This document shows, in pieces, positions 27,236 to 37,064 of a DNA stretch of 64,000 bases. Source of the DNA: JAOUJD01 sp963841815 (GTDB lineage Bacteria; Pseudomonadota; Gammaproteobacteria; Burkholderiales; Burkholderiaceae_F); NCBI GenBank assembly GCA_963841815.1, contig CAWJEE010000027.1, forward strand, positions 310,001-374,000. The letters are read 5' to 3'. Below the pieces are notes generated by a model, which saw nothing but the letters and a program-made list of their open reading frames with translations, did not search any database and was not told where the DNA came from. The translations under genes and the position numbers were made by a program. The number at the start of each line of letters is the position of its first letter. The stretch's first letter is position 1.

Positions 27236-28770
27236 ATGAACGCCCCCCGCACCATTCCGCCGAAAATGCTTGGCGAGCGCATTCCGCTCGAAGGCACGGG
27301 CGCCGTCGACATCGAGCGCCAGCGCGCGGTCGTGGCCGCGCTGCGCGGCTTCCTGCCGGATCACTGCATCCTCTGGCGCGAGGAAGACACCAGGCCGTAC
27401 GAGTGCGACGGCCTGACGCTGTACCGCCAGGTGCCGATGGTGGTGGCGCTGCCGGAAACCGAGGAGCAGGTCGCCCGGATCGCGCGCACCTGCTTCGACC
27501 TCGACGTGCCGATCGTCCCGCGCGGCGCGGGCACCGGACTGTCGGGCGGCGCGCTGCCGCACGGCCAGGGCGTGCTGCTCTCGATCGCGAAGTTCAACCG
27601 CATCGTCCGCATCGACCCGCTCGCGCGGACCGCGGTCGTGCAGACCGGCGTGCGCAACAGCGCGATCTCCGAAGCCGTCGCGCACCTCGGCCTGTACTAC
27701 GCGCCGGATCCGTCGAGCCAGATCGCCTGCACCATCGGCGGCAACGTCGCAGAGAACTCGGGCGGCGTGCACTGCCTGAAGTACGGCCTGACGCTGCAGA
27801 ACGTCTTGCGCGTGCGCGGGGTAGCGATCGACGGCGCCATCGTTGAGGTCGGCTCGGAGGCGCCGGACGCCCCGGGCTACGACCTGCTGCCGCTGGTAGT
27901 CGGCTCCGAGGGCATGCTGCTCGTGATCACCGAGGCGACGGTGAAGCTGGTGCCCAGGCCGCTGAAGCACGCAGGTCATCATGGCGTCCTTCGACGACAT
28001 CGAGAAAGGCGGCGACGCGGTCGCTGCCGTGATCGCTGCGGGGATCATCCCGGCCGGGATCGAGATGATGGACAAGCCGGCCACGGCGGCGGTCGAGCCG
28101 TTCGTGAAGGCGGGCTACGACCTGAACGCCGAGGCGATCCTGCTGGTCGAGTCCGACGGCACGCCGGAAGAAGTCGCCGAGGAGATCGAGCGCATCGAGG
28201 CGGTGCTGCGTGCGAAGGGCGCCACCCAGCTCGCCGTGTCGCGGTCCGAACCCGAGCGCCTGCGCTTCTGGGCCGGACGCAAGGCGGCCTTCCCCGCGGT
28301 CGGACGCATCTCGCCCGACTACTACTGCATGGACGGCACGATCCCGCGCAAGCGCCTCGGCGAAGTGCTGAAGGCGATCGCCGCGATGGAGAAGAAGTAC
28401 GACCTGCGCTGCGCCAACGTGTTCCACGCCGGCGACGGCAACCTGCACCCGCTGATCATGTTCGACGCCAACGATCCGGACTCGGTGGTGCGCGCCGAGG
28501 AGTTCGGCTTCGAGATCCTCGAACTGTCGATCGCGGTCGGCGGCACGGTCACCGGCGAGCACGGCGTCGGCGTCGAGAAGGTCAACCAGATGTGCCTGCA
28601 GTTCGATCCGGCGACGCTGCGAGGCTTTCTTCGCGGTGAAGCGCGCCTTCGATCCGCCCGGCCTGCTGAATCCCGGCAAGGCGATCCCGACGCTCAACCG
28701 CTGCGCCGAGTACGGGAAGATGCATGTGCACGCCGGCGCACTGACGTTCCCCGAACTGCCCCGCTTCTGA
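27236..28770 (+). CDS. glcD: Glycolate oxidase subunit GlcD (two frame disruptions)
   Basis: About 510 residues after repair. Family blocks include CILWREEDTRPYECDGL, the FAD-binding VPIVPRGAGTGLSGGALP, YYAPDPSSQIACTIGGNVAE, NSGGVHCLKYGLT, and the C-terminal FHAGDGNLHPL and VTGEHGVGVEK. Single extra G/C bases near 27968 and 28620 break the frame; repair gives QVIMASFDD and FFAVKRAFDPPGLLNPGKA. GlcD is the flavin subunit that oxidises glycolate to glyoxylate. It is the first of glcDEF, with glcE starting two bases after its stop. Confidence 0.92.
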
Positions 28771-28771
28771 C

Positions 28772-29827
28772 ATGGACCCGACTCTGCAGGCATTGCAGGA
28801 GCGCGTGCGCGCGGCCGCGGCGGCAAAGGCGCCGCTCATGGTCCGCGGCGGTGGCACCAAGGACTTCTACGGCAACGAACCGCGCGGCGAGGCGCTCGAC
28901 GTGCGCAGCGTGACCGGCATCGTCGACTACGAGCCGACCGAGCTCGTCGTCACGGTGCGCGGCGGCACGCCGCTGGCCGAGCTCGAAGCGCGCCTCGCGG
29001 AGCAGAACCAGATGCTCCCGTTCGAGCCGCCGCACTTCGGCCCGACGGCGACCGTCGGCGGCGCAGTCGCCGCTGGACTCGCCGGTCCGCGCCGCATGGC
29101 GGCGGGCGCGGTGCGCGACTTCGTGCTCGGCGCGCAAGCTGCTCGACGGCCGCGGCAACGTGCTCTCGTTCGGCGGCCGCGTGATGAAGAACGTGGCCGG
29201 CTACGACGTGGCGCGCGCGCTGCCCGGCTCGCTCGGCACGCTCGGCGTGATCGTCGAAGTGTCGCTCAAGGTGCTGCCGCGGCCGGTCGCCGAGCAGACG
29301 CTGCTCTTCGAGGCGAACGAGGCGGAGTCGATCCGCCGTGCCAACGAGTGGGGCGGCCAGCCGCTGCCGATCTCGGCGACCGCCTGGTGCGGCGGCCAGC
29401 TCTACGTGCGCCTGTCCGGCGCCGCCGCCGGCGTGCAGGCCGCGCACGCGAAGATGGGCGGCAGCCCGGTGCCGAGGCCGCGCTGCTGTGGGCCGAACTG
29501 CGCGAGCAGTCGCACGACTTCTTCCAGTCCGGCCGCGGACCGCTGTGGCGGCTGGCCGTGCCGCCGACCGCCGGCCCGCTCGACCTCGGGACGACGCTGG
29601 TCGAGTGGAACGGCGGGCAGCGCTGGGTGTGGTCGGATGCGCCGGCGGAGAAGATCCGCGCGCGCGTCGAGGCCGCCGGCGGCCATGCGACGCTGTTCCG
29701 CGGCGGCGACCGCCACTCGACGTTCCACCCGCTGCCGCCCGCGCTGGCGGCGATCCACCGACGACTGAAAGCCGAATTCGACCCGGCCGGCATCTTCAAC
29801 CCCGGCCGCCTGTACCCAGAGCCCTGA
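28772..29827 (+). CDS. glcE: Glycolate oxidase subunit GlcE (two compensating frame disruptions)
   Basis: About 351 residues. The N-terminal FAD-binding part reads APLMVRGGGTKDFYGNEPRG and TVRGGTPLAELEARLAEQNQ with FGPTATVGGAVAAGLAGPRR; then VLSFGGRVMKNVAGYDVARA; the C-terminus ends FDPAGIFNPGRLYPEP. An extra base near 29135 moves the frame and a missing base near 29470 restores it, so the simple open frame across the gene mistranslates the middle third. GlcE is the second flavoprotein-like subunit of glycolate oxidase, needed with GlcD and GlcF. Its stop overlaps the glcF start (TGATG). Confidence 0.9.
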   Translation: MDPTLQALQERVRAAAAAKAPLMVRGGGTKDFYGNEPRGEALDVRSVTGIVDYEPTELVVTVRGGTPLAELEARLAEQNQMLPFEPPHFGPTATVGGAVAAGLAGPRRMAAGAVRDFVLGAQAARRPRQRALVRRPRDEERGRLRRGARAARLARHARRDRRSVAQGAAAAGRRADAALRGERGGVDPPCQRVGRPAAADLGDRLVRRPALRAPVRRRRRRAGRAREDGRQPGAEAALLWAELREQSHDFFQSGRGPLWRLAVPPTAGPLDLGTTLVEWNGGQRWVWSDAPAEKIRARVEAAGGHATLFRGGDRHSTFHPLPPALAAIHRRLKAEFDPAGIFNPGRLYPEP

Positions 29828-31065
29828 TGCAGACCGCCCTCGCCGACTTCATCCGCAACACGCCGGAGGGCAGGGAGGCCGACGCCATCCTGCGCAAGTG
29901 CGTGCACTGCGGCTTCTGCACCGCCACCTGCCCGACCTACCAGCTGCTCGGCGACGAGCTCGACGGCCCGCGCGGCCGCATCTACCTGATGAAGCAGGTG
30001 CTCGAGGGCAAGGAGGTCACGCGCTCGACGCAGGTCCACCTCGACCGCTGCCTCACCTGCCGCAACTGCGAGACGACCTGCCCGTCCGGCGTGCAGTACG
30101 GCCGCCTGGTGGACATCGGCCGCAAGATCGTCGACGACCACGTGGTGCGCCCGGCCGGCGAGCGCCTGATGCGCACCGCGCTGAAGGAAGGCCTGACCAG
30201 CGCGGCGTTCGCGCCGGCGATGGCGCTCGGCAAGATGATGCGGCCGCTGCTGCCCGCGTCGCTGAAGGCCAAGGTGCCCGCGCCGCAGGATGCCGGCGCG
30301 TGGCCGGCGCGCACGCACGACAAGCGCGTGCTGCTGCTCGAGGGCTGCGTGCAGCCGGCGATGGCGCCGAACATCAACACCGCGACCGCGCGCGTGCTCG
30401 ACGCGCTGGGCATCGAGTCGCTGCGGCCGAAGGCCGCGGGCTGCTGCGGCGCGATCCGCTACCACCTGAACGACCACGACGGCGGGCTCGCCGACGCGCG
30501 CCGCAACATCGACGCGTGGTGGCCGTACGTCAAGGACGCCGAAGCCGAAGGCGTGATCGCGATCGTCGTCAACGCCAGCGGCTGCGGCGTCCAGGTGCGC
30601 GAGTACGCGCACCTGCTCGCGCGCGACCCGGCCTACGCGAAGAAGGCCGAGCGCGTCAGCGCGCTGGCGCAGGACCCGGCGGAACTGCTGCCGGCGCTCG
30701 CCGCGGAGTTGAAGCGCGCGTTGCCGGCGCCGGCCGAGGGCCGCGTGGTGTTCCACCCGCCGTGCACGCTGCAGCACGGGTTGAAGGTGAAGGGCGCCGT
30801 CGAGTCGCTGCTCGCGTCTCTCGGCGCGCAGGTGCTTCCGGTGGGCGAGTCGCACTTCTGCTGCGGCTCGGCCGGCACGTACTCGGTGCTGCAGGCGGAT
30901 CTCGCGATCGAGCTGCGCGATCGCCGGCTCGGCCACCTGCAGGCGCCGAAGCCGGACGTGATCCTGTCGGCCAACATCGGCTGCATCCAGCATCTCGCCA
31001 GCGGCACCGACACCCACGTGATGCACTGGATCGAGTGGCTCGACGAGCGGCTGCGCAGCCGCTGA
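29827..31065 (+). CDS. glcF: Glycolate oxidase iron-sulfur subunit GlcF
   Basis: A 412-residue protein without frame disruption. Two ferredoxin-type sites are visible, CVHCGFCTATCPTY near residue 25 and CLTCRNCETTCPSG near 76, followed by two cysteine-rich CCG domains (AAGCCGAIRYHL and SHFCCGSAGTY) of the heterodisulfide-reductase type. GlcF passes electrons from GlcD/E to quinone at the inner membrane. It ends nine bases before lrgA, suggesting one transcript. Confidence 0.94.
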   Translation: MQTALADFIRNTPEGREADAILRKCVHCGFCTATCPTYQLLGDELDGPRGRIYLMKQVLEGKEVTRSTQVHLDRCLTCRNCETTCPSGVQYGRLVDIGRKIVDDHVVRPAGERLMRTALKEGLTSAAFAPAMALGKMMRPLLPASLKAKVPAPQDAGAWPARTHDKRVLLLEGCVQPAMAPNINTATARVLDALGIESLRPKAAGCCGAIRYHLNDHDGGLADARRNIDAWWPYVKDAEAEGVIAIVVNASGCGVQVREYAHLLARDPAYAKKAERVSALAQDPAELLPALAAELKRALPAPAEGRVVFHPPCTLQHGLKVKGAVESLLASLGAQVLPVGESHFCCGSAGTYSVLQADLAIELRDRRLGHLQAPKPDVILSANIGCIQHLASGTDTHVMHWIEWLDERLRSR

Positions 31066-31074
31066 CCTGACCCC

Positions 31075-31431
31075 ATGCTGCAGGCGCTCGCGACGCTGCT
31101 CGTGTTCCAGACGGTCGGCGAGGTGCTCTCCTACGCGCTGGCGCTGCCGATTCCGGGTCCCGTGCTCGGCATGACGCTGCTGCTCGCCTTCCTGCTGATC
31201 AACGAGAAGGCGGTCGCGGCGCTCCGGCCCACCTGCGTCGAGCTGCTGAAACACCTGTCGCTGCTGTTCGTGCCGGCCGGCGTCGGCGTGATGCTGCACG
31301 TTGCGCGCATCGCCAGCGAGTGGCTGCCGATCCTGGTTGCGCTGGTCACCAGTACCGCGCTGGCGATCGCCGTCACGGCGCTCGTGATCGAGTGGACCTC
31401 GCGGTGGCTCGCGCGGGAGCCATCGCCGTGA
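31075..31431 (+). CDS. lrgA: LrgA/CidA-family membrane protein
   Basis: A 118-residue protein with four hydrophobic segments. LPIPGPVLGMTLLLAFLLIN and HLSLLFVPAGVGVMLH are the conserved LrgA/CidA blocks. The family was first described as holin-like, but LrgA-LrgB pairs also act as small-acid transporters; the plant fusion PLGG1 carries glycolate and glycerate. Position directly behind glcDEF favours a glycolate transport role here. It overlaps lrgB by four bases. Confidence 0.88.
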   Translation: MLQALATLLVFQTVGEVLSYALALPIPGPVLGMTLLLAFLLINEKAVAALRPTCVELLKHLSLLFVPAGVGVMLHVARIASEWLPILVALVTSTALAIAVTALVIEWTSRWLAREPSP

Positions 31432-32159
31432 CGCGGCAGCTCGGCGAGATCTGGGTCTACCTGTCGGCCACGCCGCTGCTGGGCCTGACCGTCACGCTGC
31501 TCGCTTACCTGCTGGCGTACCGGCTCTACGAGCGCGTGCGCTTCAACCCCCTCGCCAACCCGGTCGCCGTGGCCGTGGTGCTGCTGGTGCTGCTGCTGAC
31601 GGTCACGCGCACGCCGTACGCGACCTACTTCGAAGGTGCGCAGTTCGTGCACTTCCTGCTGGGCCCCGCCACCGTGGCGCTGGCGCTCCCGCTGTACGAC
31701 CAGCGGGCCAAGCTGAAGCGCCTGTGGCTCCCGCTGACGCTCGGCCTCACCGCCGGCGTCGTCACCGCGATCGTGTCCGCCGTCGGCATCGCGTGGGCCC
31801 TCGGCGCGAGCCGGCAGACGCTGCTGTCGCTCGCGCCGAAGTCGGTAACCACGCCGATCGCGATGGGCATCGCCGAGAAGATCGGCGGACTGCCGTCGCT
31901 GACGGCGGTGTTCGTGATCCTCACCGGCATGACGGGCGCGATCATCGCGCGGCCGCTGCTGAACGCGCTCGGCATCGGCGCACACCCGACGCGCGGGTTC
32001 GCGGTCGGCGTCGCGGCACACGGCATCGGCACCGCCCGCGCGTTCCAGGTCAGCGAGGAGATGGGTGCGTTTGCCGGCCTGGCGATGGGGCTGACGGCGC
32101 TGCTCACCGCGTTCATCGCGCCGTGGCTCGCGCCGTGGCTCGTCGACCTTGCGCAGTGA
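31428..32159 (+). CDS. lrgB: LrgB-family membrane protein
   Basis: A 243-residue protein from a GTG overlapping the lrgA stop. Its blocks LSLAPKSVTTPIAMGIAEKI, ILTGMTGAIIARPLLNALGI and TRGFAVGVAAHGIGTARAF are the LrgB signature. About seven membrane segments are visible. With LrgA it forms the bacterial counterpart of the PLGG1 glycolate/glycerate carrier. Cotranscription with glcDEF is suggested by the short gaps. Confidence 0.9.
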   Translation: MTRQLGEIWVYLSATPLLGLTVTLLAYLLAYRLYERVRFNPLANPVAVAVVLLVLLLTVTRTPYATYFEGAQFVHFLLGPATVALALPLYDQRAKLKRLWLPLTLGLTAGVVTAIVSAVGIAWALGASRQTLLSLAPKSVTTPIAMGIAEKIGGLPSLTAVFVILTGMTGAIIARPLLNALGIGAHPTRGFAVGVAAHGIGTARAFQVSEEMGAFAGLAMGLTALLTAFIAPWLAPWLVDLAQ

Positions 32160-32231
32160 CGCAATCGGAGATGGGCCGGTCCCGGCCGGCTGCTATCGTT
32201 CTGCCCCCTGACCGAAACGCCCTCGTCTCCG

Positions 32232-32780
32232 ATGCAAGCCAAACACACTCCCGGCCCGTCGCGCGGCCGGCCGCTCGCGACCGCTGCCCTCGCCGCGCTC
32301 CTGCTGATCCAGCCCGCCGTCGCGCAGGAAGCGGCGCCGGCCAAGCCGCCCGCCAAGAGCACGGCCAAGGCAGCGCCGAAGACCAAGGCCAACCTGATGA
32401 CGCGCGACGAGCTGCGCGCGTGCATGAACGAGCAGGACGGCCTGCAGGTGACGCGGACGAAGATCGACCAGGAGCAAGGCGCGCTCGACCGGCAGAAGTC
32501 CCAGGTGCAGGAGATGGATGCAGAGTTGCAGAAGAAGGTCGCAGCGTTCGATCCGGCGGACGAGACCGCGAAAAAGGCGCTGGAGGACGAAGCGACGAAG
32601 CGCGACGAGGCGGCCGACGCCTACAACGCCCGGCTGGCCGTGCTGAGGGAGCAGGTCGCGCGCTTCGACACGGGCCGGCAGGCGTGGGTCGAGCGCTGCA
32701 CGAAGAAGAACTTCGACGAGATGGACGAAGCGGCGATCAAGAAGGAGCGCGCGCAGGCCGCGCGCGCTCCCAAGAAGTGA
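32232..32780 (+). CDS. Exported coiled-coil protein
   Basis: A 182-residue protein. The N-terminus GRPLATAALAALLLIQPAVA is a signal peptide ending before QEAAPA, followed by a Lys/Ala/Pro linker (residues about 35-55). The rest is a charged helix with heptad-like spacing (IDQEQGALDRQKSQVQEMDA and DEAADAYNARLAVLREQVAR) and a Cys pair at positions about 64 and 158. No domain was recognised. It is separated from lrgB by 72 bases and converges with dps. Confidence 0.72.
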   Translation: MQAKHTPGPSRGRPLATAALAALLLIQPAVAQEAAPAKPPAKSTAKAAPKTKANLMTRDELRACMNEQDGLQVTRTKIDQEQGALDRQKSQVQEMDAELQKKVAAFDPADETAKKALEDEATKRDEAADAYNARLAVLREQVARFDTGRQAWVERCTKKNFDEMDEAAIKKERAQAARAPKK

Positions 32781-32783
32781 CGG

Positions 32784-32821
32784 CTACTTCAGCAGGCTTC
32801 GCAGCATCCAGGCCGTCTTTT
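32784..32821. repeat. Direct duplicate of the dps 3' end
   Basis: This 38-base stretch repeats, with about seven differences, the final 38 bases of dps at 32909-32946. On the minus strand both copies encode KTAWMLRSLLK and stop. The copy is not attached to a gene and lies 87 bases beyond the real end of dps. Confidence 0.75.
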
Positions 32822-32841
32822 GTTTACGGCCGCCGCTGCGC

Positions 32842-32871
32842 GGCTTAACTTCGGCCGCGCCGAAGTTAGCC
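32842..32871. repeat. Inverted repeat between the dps copies
   Basis: AACTTCGGC and GCCGAAGTT face each other across CGC at 32847-32867, flanked by GGCTT and AGCC, forming a strong GC-rich hairpin. It lies between the two copies of the dps 3' end. Confidence 0.6.
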
Positions 32872-32878
32872 TTCAACG

Positions 32879-32945
32879 AAAGACCGCGTGGAAGGCATGC
32901 TGAGGAGCCTACTTGAGTAGGCTCCTCAGCATCCACGCGGTCTTT
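32879..32945. terminator. Long hairpin overlapping the dps stop
   Basis: A perfect 16-bp stem (32897-32912 with 32917-32932, loop TTGA) is extended, across a five-base bulge, by a further perfect 13-bp stem (32879-32891 with 32933-32945). The right arm is coding: it is the last codons of dps, so the 3' end of the gene is followed by its own inverted copy. Read leftward, the hairpin is followed by TCTTTC, so it may terminate dps transcription. Confidence 0.6.
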
Positions 32946-33419
32946 TCGTGAACCTGTAGCCGCTGCGTCAGCAGGTCCGCCGTCGACTCGTCGCCGCCCT
33001 TGTCGGCGGCCTTGAAGACGTCGCGCGCGGTGCGGGCGACGGTCTCGTGGCCGCGCACCAGCAGCCGCACCATCTCCATCGCCTCGGGCACGCCCTCGGT
33101 GTCCTCGATCTTCGACAGGCGCGCGAAGTCGGCGGTACGTGCCGGGCGCCGGGTAACCCAGCGAGCGGATGCGCTCCGCGATCGCGTCGAGCGCGGTCCA
33201 CAGCTCGGTGTACTGGTCCATGAACATCAGGTGCAGCGTGTTGAACATGGGACCTTCGACGTTCCAGTGGAAGCTGTGCGTCTTCAGGTACAGCCCATAG
33301 GTGTCCGCCAGCAGCCGCGCCAGCCCGTCCGCGATCTTTGCCCTGTCGCGCGCGGGAATGCCGATGTCGATCGCCAGCCCGCCGTCGCTGCCGTTGTCCG
33401 TGACCTTGCTCTTCGCCAT
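32909..33419 (-). CDS. dps: Dps-family DNA-binding ferritin-like protein (frame disruption)
   Basis: About 169 residues after repair. The ferroxidase-site helix is seen as LKTHSFHWNVEGPMFNTLHL, then FMDQYTELWTALDAIAERIR (the family DxxxE region) and HEKTAWMLRSLLK at the end. One extra base near 33135 breaks the frame between GYPAPGTY and ADFARLSKIED. Dps forms dodecamers that store iron and shield DNA in oxidative stress. The gene lies next to oxyR, whose product commonly controls dps. Its end is embedded in a large inverted repeat. Confidence 0.9.
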
Positions 33420-33506
33420 GTGGCCTCCGTTGATGTCGAATCGATGCTAGGCGAGCGCCGCTTGCCGCGGCAAGTCGTGAATTGCTAACGGACCGATAGG
33501 GCCGCG

Positions 33507-34456
33507 CTACCAGGGCTCCACCGGAGCGTCGGGCAGCATCTTCACGCCCGGCAGCGGCACCTTGAGGATCGACTGGCGCAGGGCCTCGATCGCCGCCGTG
33601 CGCGTGAACGACTTGCGCCAGGCGAGCACGACCCGCCGGTCGGGCACGGGCGACCTGAACGGCACGTACTCGAGCAGCGCGTCGCGCGGCGGCTTCACGG
33701 GCACCGAAGTGCGCGGCAGCACGGTGACGCCGAGGCCCGAGGCCACCATGTGGCGGATCGTGTCGAGCGACGAGCCTTCGAAGGTCTTCTGCATGCCCTG
33801 CGGCCGAGCTCGAGAAGCGCGACAGCTCGGGGCACACCTCGAGCACCTGGTCGCGGAAGCAGTGGCCGGTGCCGAGCAGCAGCATCGTCTCGCGCTTCAG
33901 GTCCTCGCTCGGGATCGCCTTGCGCTTCGCCCACGGGTGGGTCTTGGCCACGGCGACGATGAACTCCTCGTCGTACACGGCCTGCATCATCAGCCCGCTC
34001 TCGGGCAGCGGCAGCGCCATGATGGCGACGTCGATTTCGCCGGTCTTCAGCAGCTCGAGCAGCTTGACCGTGAAGTTCTCGGTCAGCAGCAGCGGCATCT
34101 GCGGCACGTCCTTCAGCAGCTGGCGCACGAGGCCCGGCAGCAGGTAGGGGCCGATGGTGTAGATGACGCCGAGCTGCAGCGGTCCCGGCGAGCGGGTCCT
34201 TGCCCTGACGCGCGATCTCCTTGATCTGCGCGGCCTCGTCGAGCACGCGCTGCGCCTGGTTGACGATGCGCTCGCCGGCCGGCGTCATCGTGACGTCGTT
34301 GGTGCGACGCTCGAAGATCTGCGTGCCGAGCTCGTCCTCCAGCTTCTTGATCGCCACCGACAGCGTCGGCTGGCTGACGAAGCAGGCCTCCGCGGCGCGG
34401 CCGAAGTGGCGCTCGCGGGCGACGGCGACGATGTACTTGAGTTCGGTGAGTGTCAT
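33507..34456 (-). CDS. oxyR: LysR-family regulator, OxyR type (two frame disruptions)
   Basis: About 315 residues after repair. MTLTELKYIVAVARERHFGR and FVSQPTLSVAIKKLEDELGT are the OxyR-type DNA-binding domain. The effector domain includes LLLTENFTVKLLELL, LLLGTGHCFRDQVLEVCPEL with the two redox-type cysteines (GHC and VCPEL), and DTIRHMVASGLGVTVLPRTS. Frame breaks near 34183 and 33795 are repaired by dropping one base each. The cysteine pair supports peroxide sensing by disulfide formation. The ATG overlaps the recG stop by four bases; recG-oxyR is a common order in Burkholderiales, and dps lies downstream. Confidence 0.9.
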
Positions 34457-36526
34457 GCGATCAGGAAGGCATGCCGTCCTTCGTACCAGCGCCGCACGTG
34501 GGCAGCCGCCGCGGCCGGCTCCTTCGCCAGCAGTTCGGTGGCCGCCCCTCGCGCCTGCTCGACCAGCGCCGCGTCGCGCTCGAGGTCGGCAAAGCGCAGC
34601 AGCGGAGCGCCGGACTGCCGCGCGCCGAGGAATTCTCCCGGCCCGCGCATCATAAGGTCTCGGCGCGCGACTTCGAATCCGTCCGCCGTCTCGTAGATCA
34701 CCTTCAGGCGCTCGCGGGCGACGTCGGACAGCGCGTCGTCGTAGAGCAGGATGCAGAAGCTCGCTTCGGCCCCGCGCCCGACGCGCCCGCGCAACTGGTG
34801 CAGCTGCGCCAGGCCGAAGCGCTCGGCGTGCTCGATCACCATCAGCGTGGCGTTGGCCACGTCGACGCCGACTTCGATCACGGTGGTCGCCACCAGCACG
34901 TCGAGCGTCGCGCGCGACGAACGCCTGCATCACCGCGGACTTCTCGCCCGCGGGCAGCTGGCCGTGCAGCAGCCCGATCCGCAGGTCCGGGAGCAGTTCG
35001 GTGATGCGCGCGTGCGCCTCGGTGGCCGCGGTCGCCTCGATCACGTCGCTCGCCTCGATCAGCGGGCAGACCCAGTACGCCTGGCGCCCCGCGCGCACCT
35101 CGGACCGGATGCGCTCCATCACTTCCTCGCGCCGCCGCATCGATACCAGCTTCGTCACCACGGGCCGCCGGCCGGGCGGCAGCTCGTCGATCACCGAGAC
35201 GTCGAGGTCGGCGAGGTAGCTCATCGCCAGCGTGCGCGGGATCGGCGTGGCCGACAGCATCAGCAGGTGCGGCAGCAGGTCCGCTCCGACCCTCGCCGCG
35301 CAGCGCGAGCCGCTGCGCCACGCCGAAGCGGTGCTGCTCGTCGACGATGGCGAGGCCCAGCCGATGGAACTCGACCGCGTCCTGGATCAGCGCGTGCGTG
35401 CCGACGACGAGTTGGGCCTCGCCGCTCGCGACCGCCTGCTGCGCGCCGCGCTTGGCCGCGGCCGTCAGGCGCCCGACGAGCCACGCGACGTTGACGTCGA
35501 GCGGCGCCAGCCACTGCGCGATCTTGCGGTAGTGCTGCTCGGCGAGGATCTCGGTCGGCGCCATCAGCGCGACCTGGAATCCGCACTCGATCGCGCGGGC
35601 CGCCGCGAGCGCCGCGATCACCGTCTTGCCGCTGCCGACGTCGCCCTGCACCAGGCGGTGCATCGGACGCGCGCCGGCCAGGTCGCGTTCGACTTCGATC
35701 CAGACGCGGTCCTGCGCGGCCGTGAGCCTGAACGGCAGCGCGTTGCGCAGCTTCGTCGTGAGTTCGCCCGAGCCCTGCAACGGATGCGCGCGCCGCTGCT
35801 CGCGCGCGTCGCGCGCCGCGCGCAGCGCGATCTGCTGCGCCAGCAGCTCGTCGAACTTCAGGCGTCGCCAGGCAGGATCGGTGCGCTCGGCCAGCGCGTG
35901 CGCGTCGGCATCGGGCGGCGGGTGATGCAGGCGCCCGATCGAAGGCTGCAGCGCCGCCAGGCCGAACTGGTCGAGCAGGCGCGCGGGCAGCACCTCGACG
36001 ATGTCGACGTCGCGCAGCGCGCGGTCGATGCGCTTGCGCAGCCAGCGCCTGCGGCACGCCCTCGGGCGCCGGGTAGATCGGCGTCAGCGCCGTCGGCAGC
36101 GCGAGCGTCCTCCACGAACGCGCGCACGCGCGGGTGGACCATCTCCGCGCCGGCCAGGCCACCGCGCACGCTCCCGAACGCGCGCACGCGCCGTCCGGGC
36201 TCGAACTGCTTCAGCTGCGACGGATAGAAGTGCAGGAAGCGCAGGACCAGCTCGCCGCTGGCGTCGCGCACGGTGACGCGCAGCTGGCGACGGCCGCGGT
36301 AGACGACGTCGGCGGAGAGCACATCGGCCTCGACCTGCGCCTCGGCGCCGGGCACGAGATCGGCGATCGCCGTCACGCGCGTTTCGTCCTCGTAGCGCAG
36401 CGGCAGGTGCAGGACGAAGTCCCAGTCGCGCGACAGGCCGGCGCGTGCGAGCTTCGCCGCGATGGTGTTGCGCGACGCCGCCGCGCGATCGTCGGCGGCG
36501 GGTTTCTTGCGGGCCGGTCTCGGCAA
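34453..36526 (-). CDS. recG: ATP-dependent DNA helicase RecG (four frame disruptions)
   Basis: About 689 residues after repair, the usual RecG length. The wedge/OB region includes FVLHLPLRYEDETRVTAI; helicase motifs follow: I GDVGSGKT, Ia APTEILAEQH, II DEQHRFG, III MLSATPIPRTLAM, then TELLPDLRIGLLHGQLPAGE, V VATTVIEVGVDVANATLMV and VI QLRGRVGRGAEASFC. Frame breaks lie near 36107, 36045, 35291 and 34907, each compatible with one extra G or C. A TTG at 36526 is the best start. RecG remodels stalled forks and Holliday junctions. It lies 10 bases after ridA and is coupled to oxyR. Confidence 0.92.
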
Positions 36527-36536
36527 GCTCGGCGAC

Positions 36537-36917
36537 CTAGAGCACGAGGATCGCTTCGACCTCGAACTGCGCGCCCTTCGGCAGGCTGGCGACGCCGACG
36601 GTGGAGCGCGCCGGATACGGCCTGGCCACCATCTCGATCATGATCTCGTTGACCTTCGCGAACTTCGACAGGTCGGTGAGGAACAGAGTGAACTTCACCG
36701 CGTTGGCGAGCGACCCGCCGGCGGCCTGCGCCACCGCGGCGAGGTTCGAGAACGACTGCCGCACCTGCGCCTCGAAGTCCTGGCTCACCAGCTCGCTGGT
36801 CGCCGGATCGAGCCCGATCTGGCCGGACGTGAACACCACCAGCCCGGTCTTCACCGCCTGCGAGTACGGCCCGATGGCGCCAGGCGCCTTCGGCGTCGAG
36901 ACGATCTCCTTGTTCAT
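36537..36917 (-). CDS. ridA: RidA-family reactive imine deaminase
   Basis: A 126-residue protein with the family blocks PKAPGAIGPYSQAVKTGLVV, FTSGQIGLDP, the key Arg within ARPYPARSTVGVASLPKGAQ and a VEAILVL end. The ATG at 36917 is preceded by GGAGA. RidA hydrolyses enamine/imine intermediates produced by PLP enzymes, in the cytoplasm. It is the first gene of the ridA-recG-oxyR run. Confidence 0.95.
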   Translation of the reverse strand: MNKEIVSTPKAPGAIGPYSQAVKTGLVVFTSGQIGLDPATSELVSQDFEAQVRQSFSNLAAVAQAAGGSLANAVKFTLFLTDLSKFAKVNEIMIEMVARPYPARSTVGVASLPKGAQFEVEAILVL

Positions 36918-37064
36918 GCTGGATCTCCGTGTGGACTGATCCCGCAGTCTAGTTGTGAACCTCACCTTCGCCCGGCTCCGTCTTCCTCGCCTGCGGTTGG
37001 CTCCGCATGACTTCACCTGCGCCTGGTTGGCCGGTTACCTCTCCTGCGCCTGGTCGGCCGCCGG

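Noticed and set aside
32842..32871. Hairpin resembling an integron attC site
   Set aside because: One end fits RYYYAAC (GCTTAAC) but the other (GTTAGCC) does not fit GTTRRRY, the element is only about 30 bases, and there is no integron integrase or cassette array.
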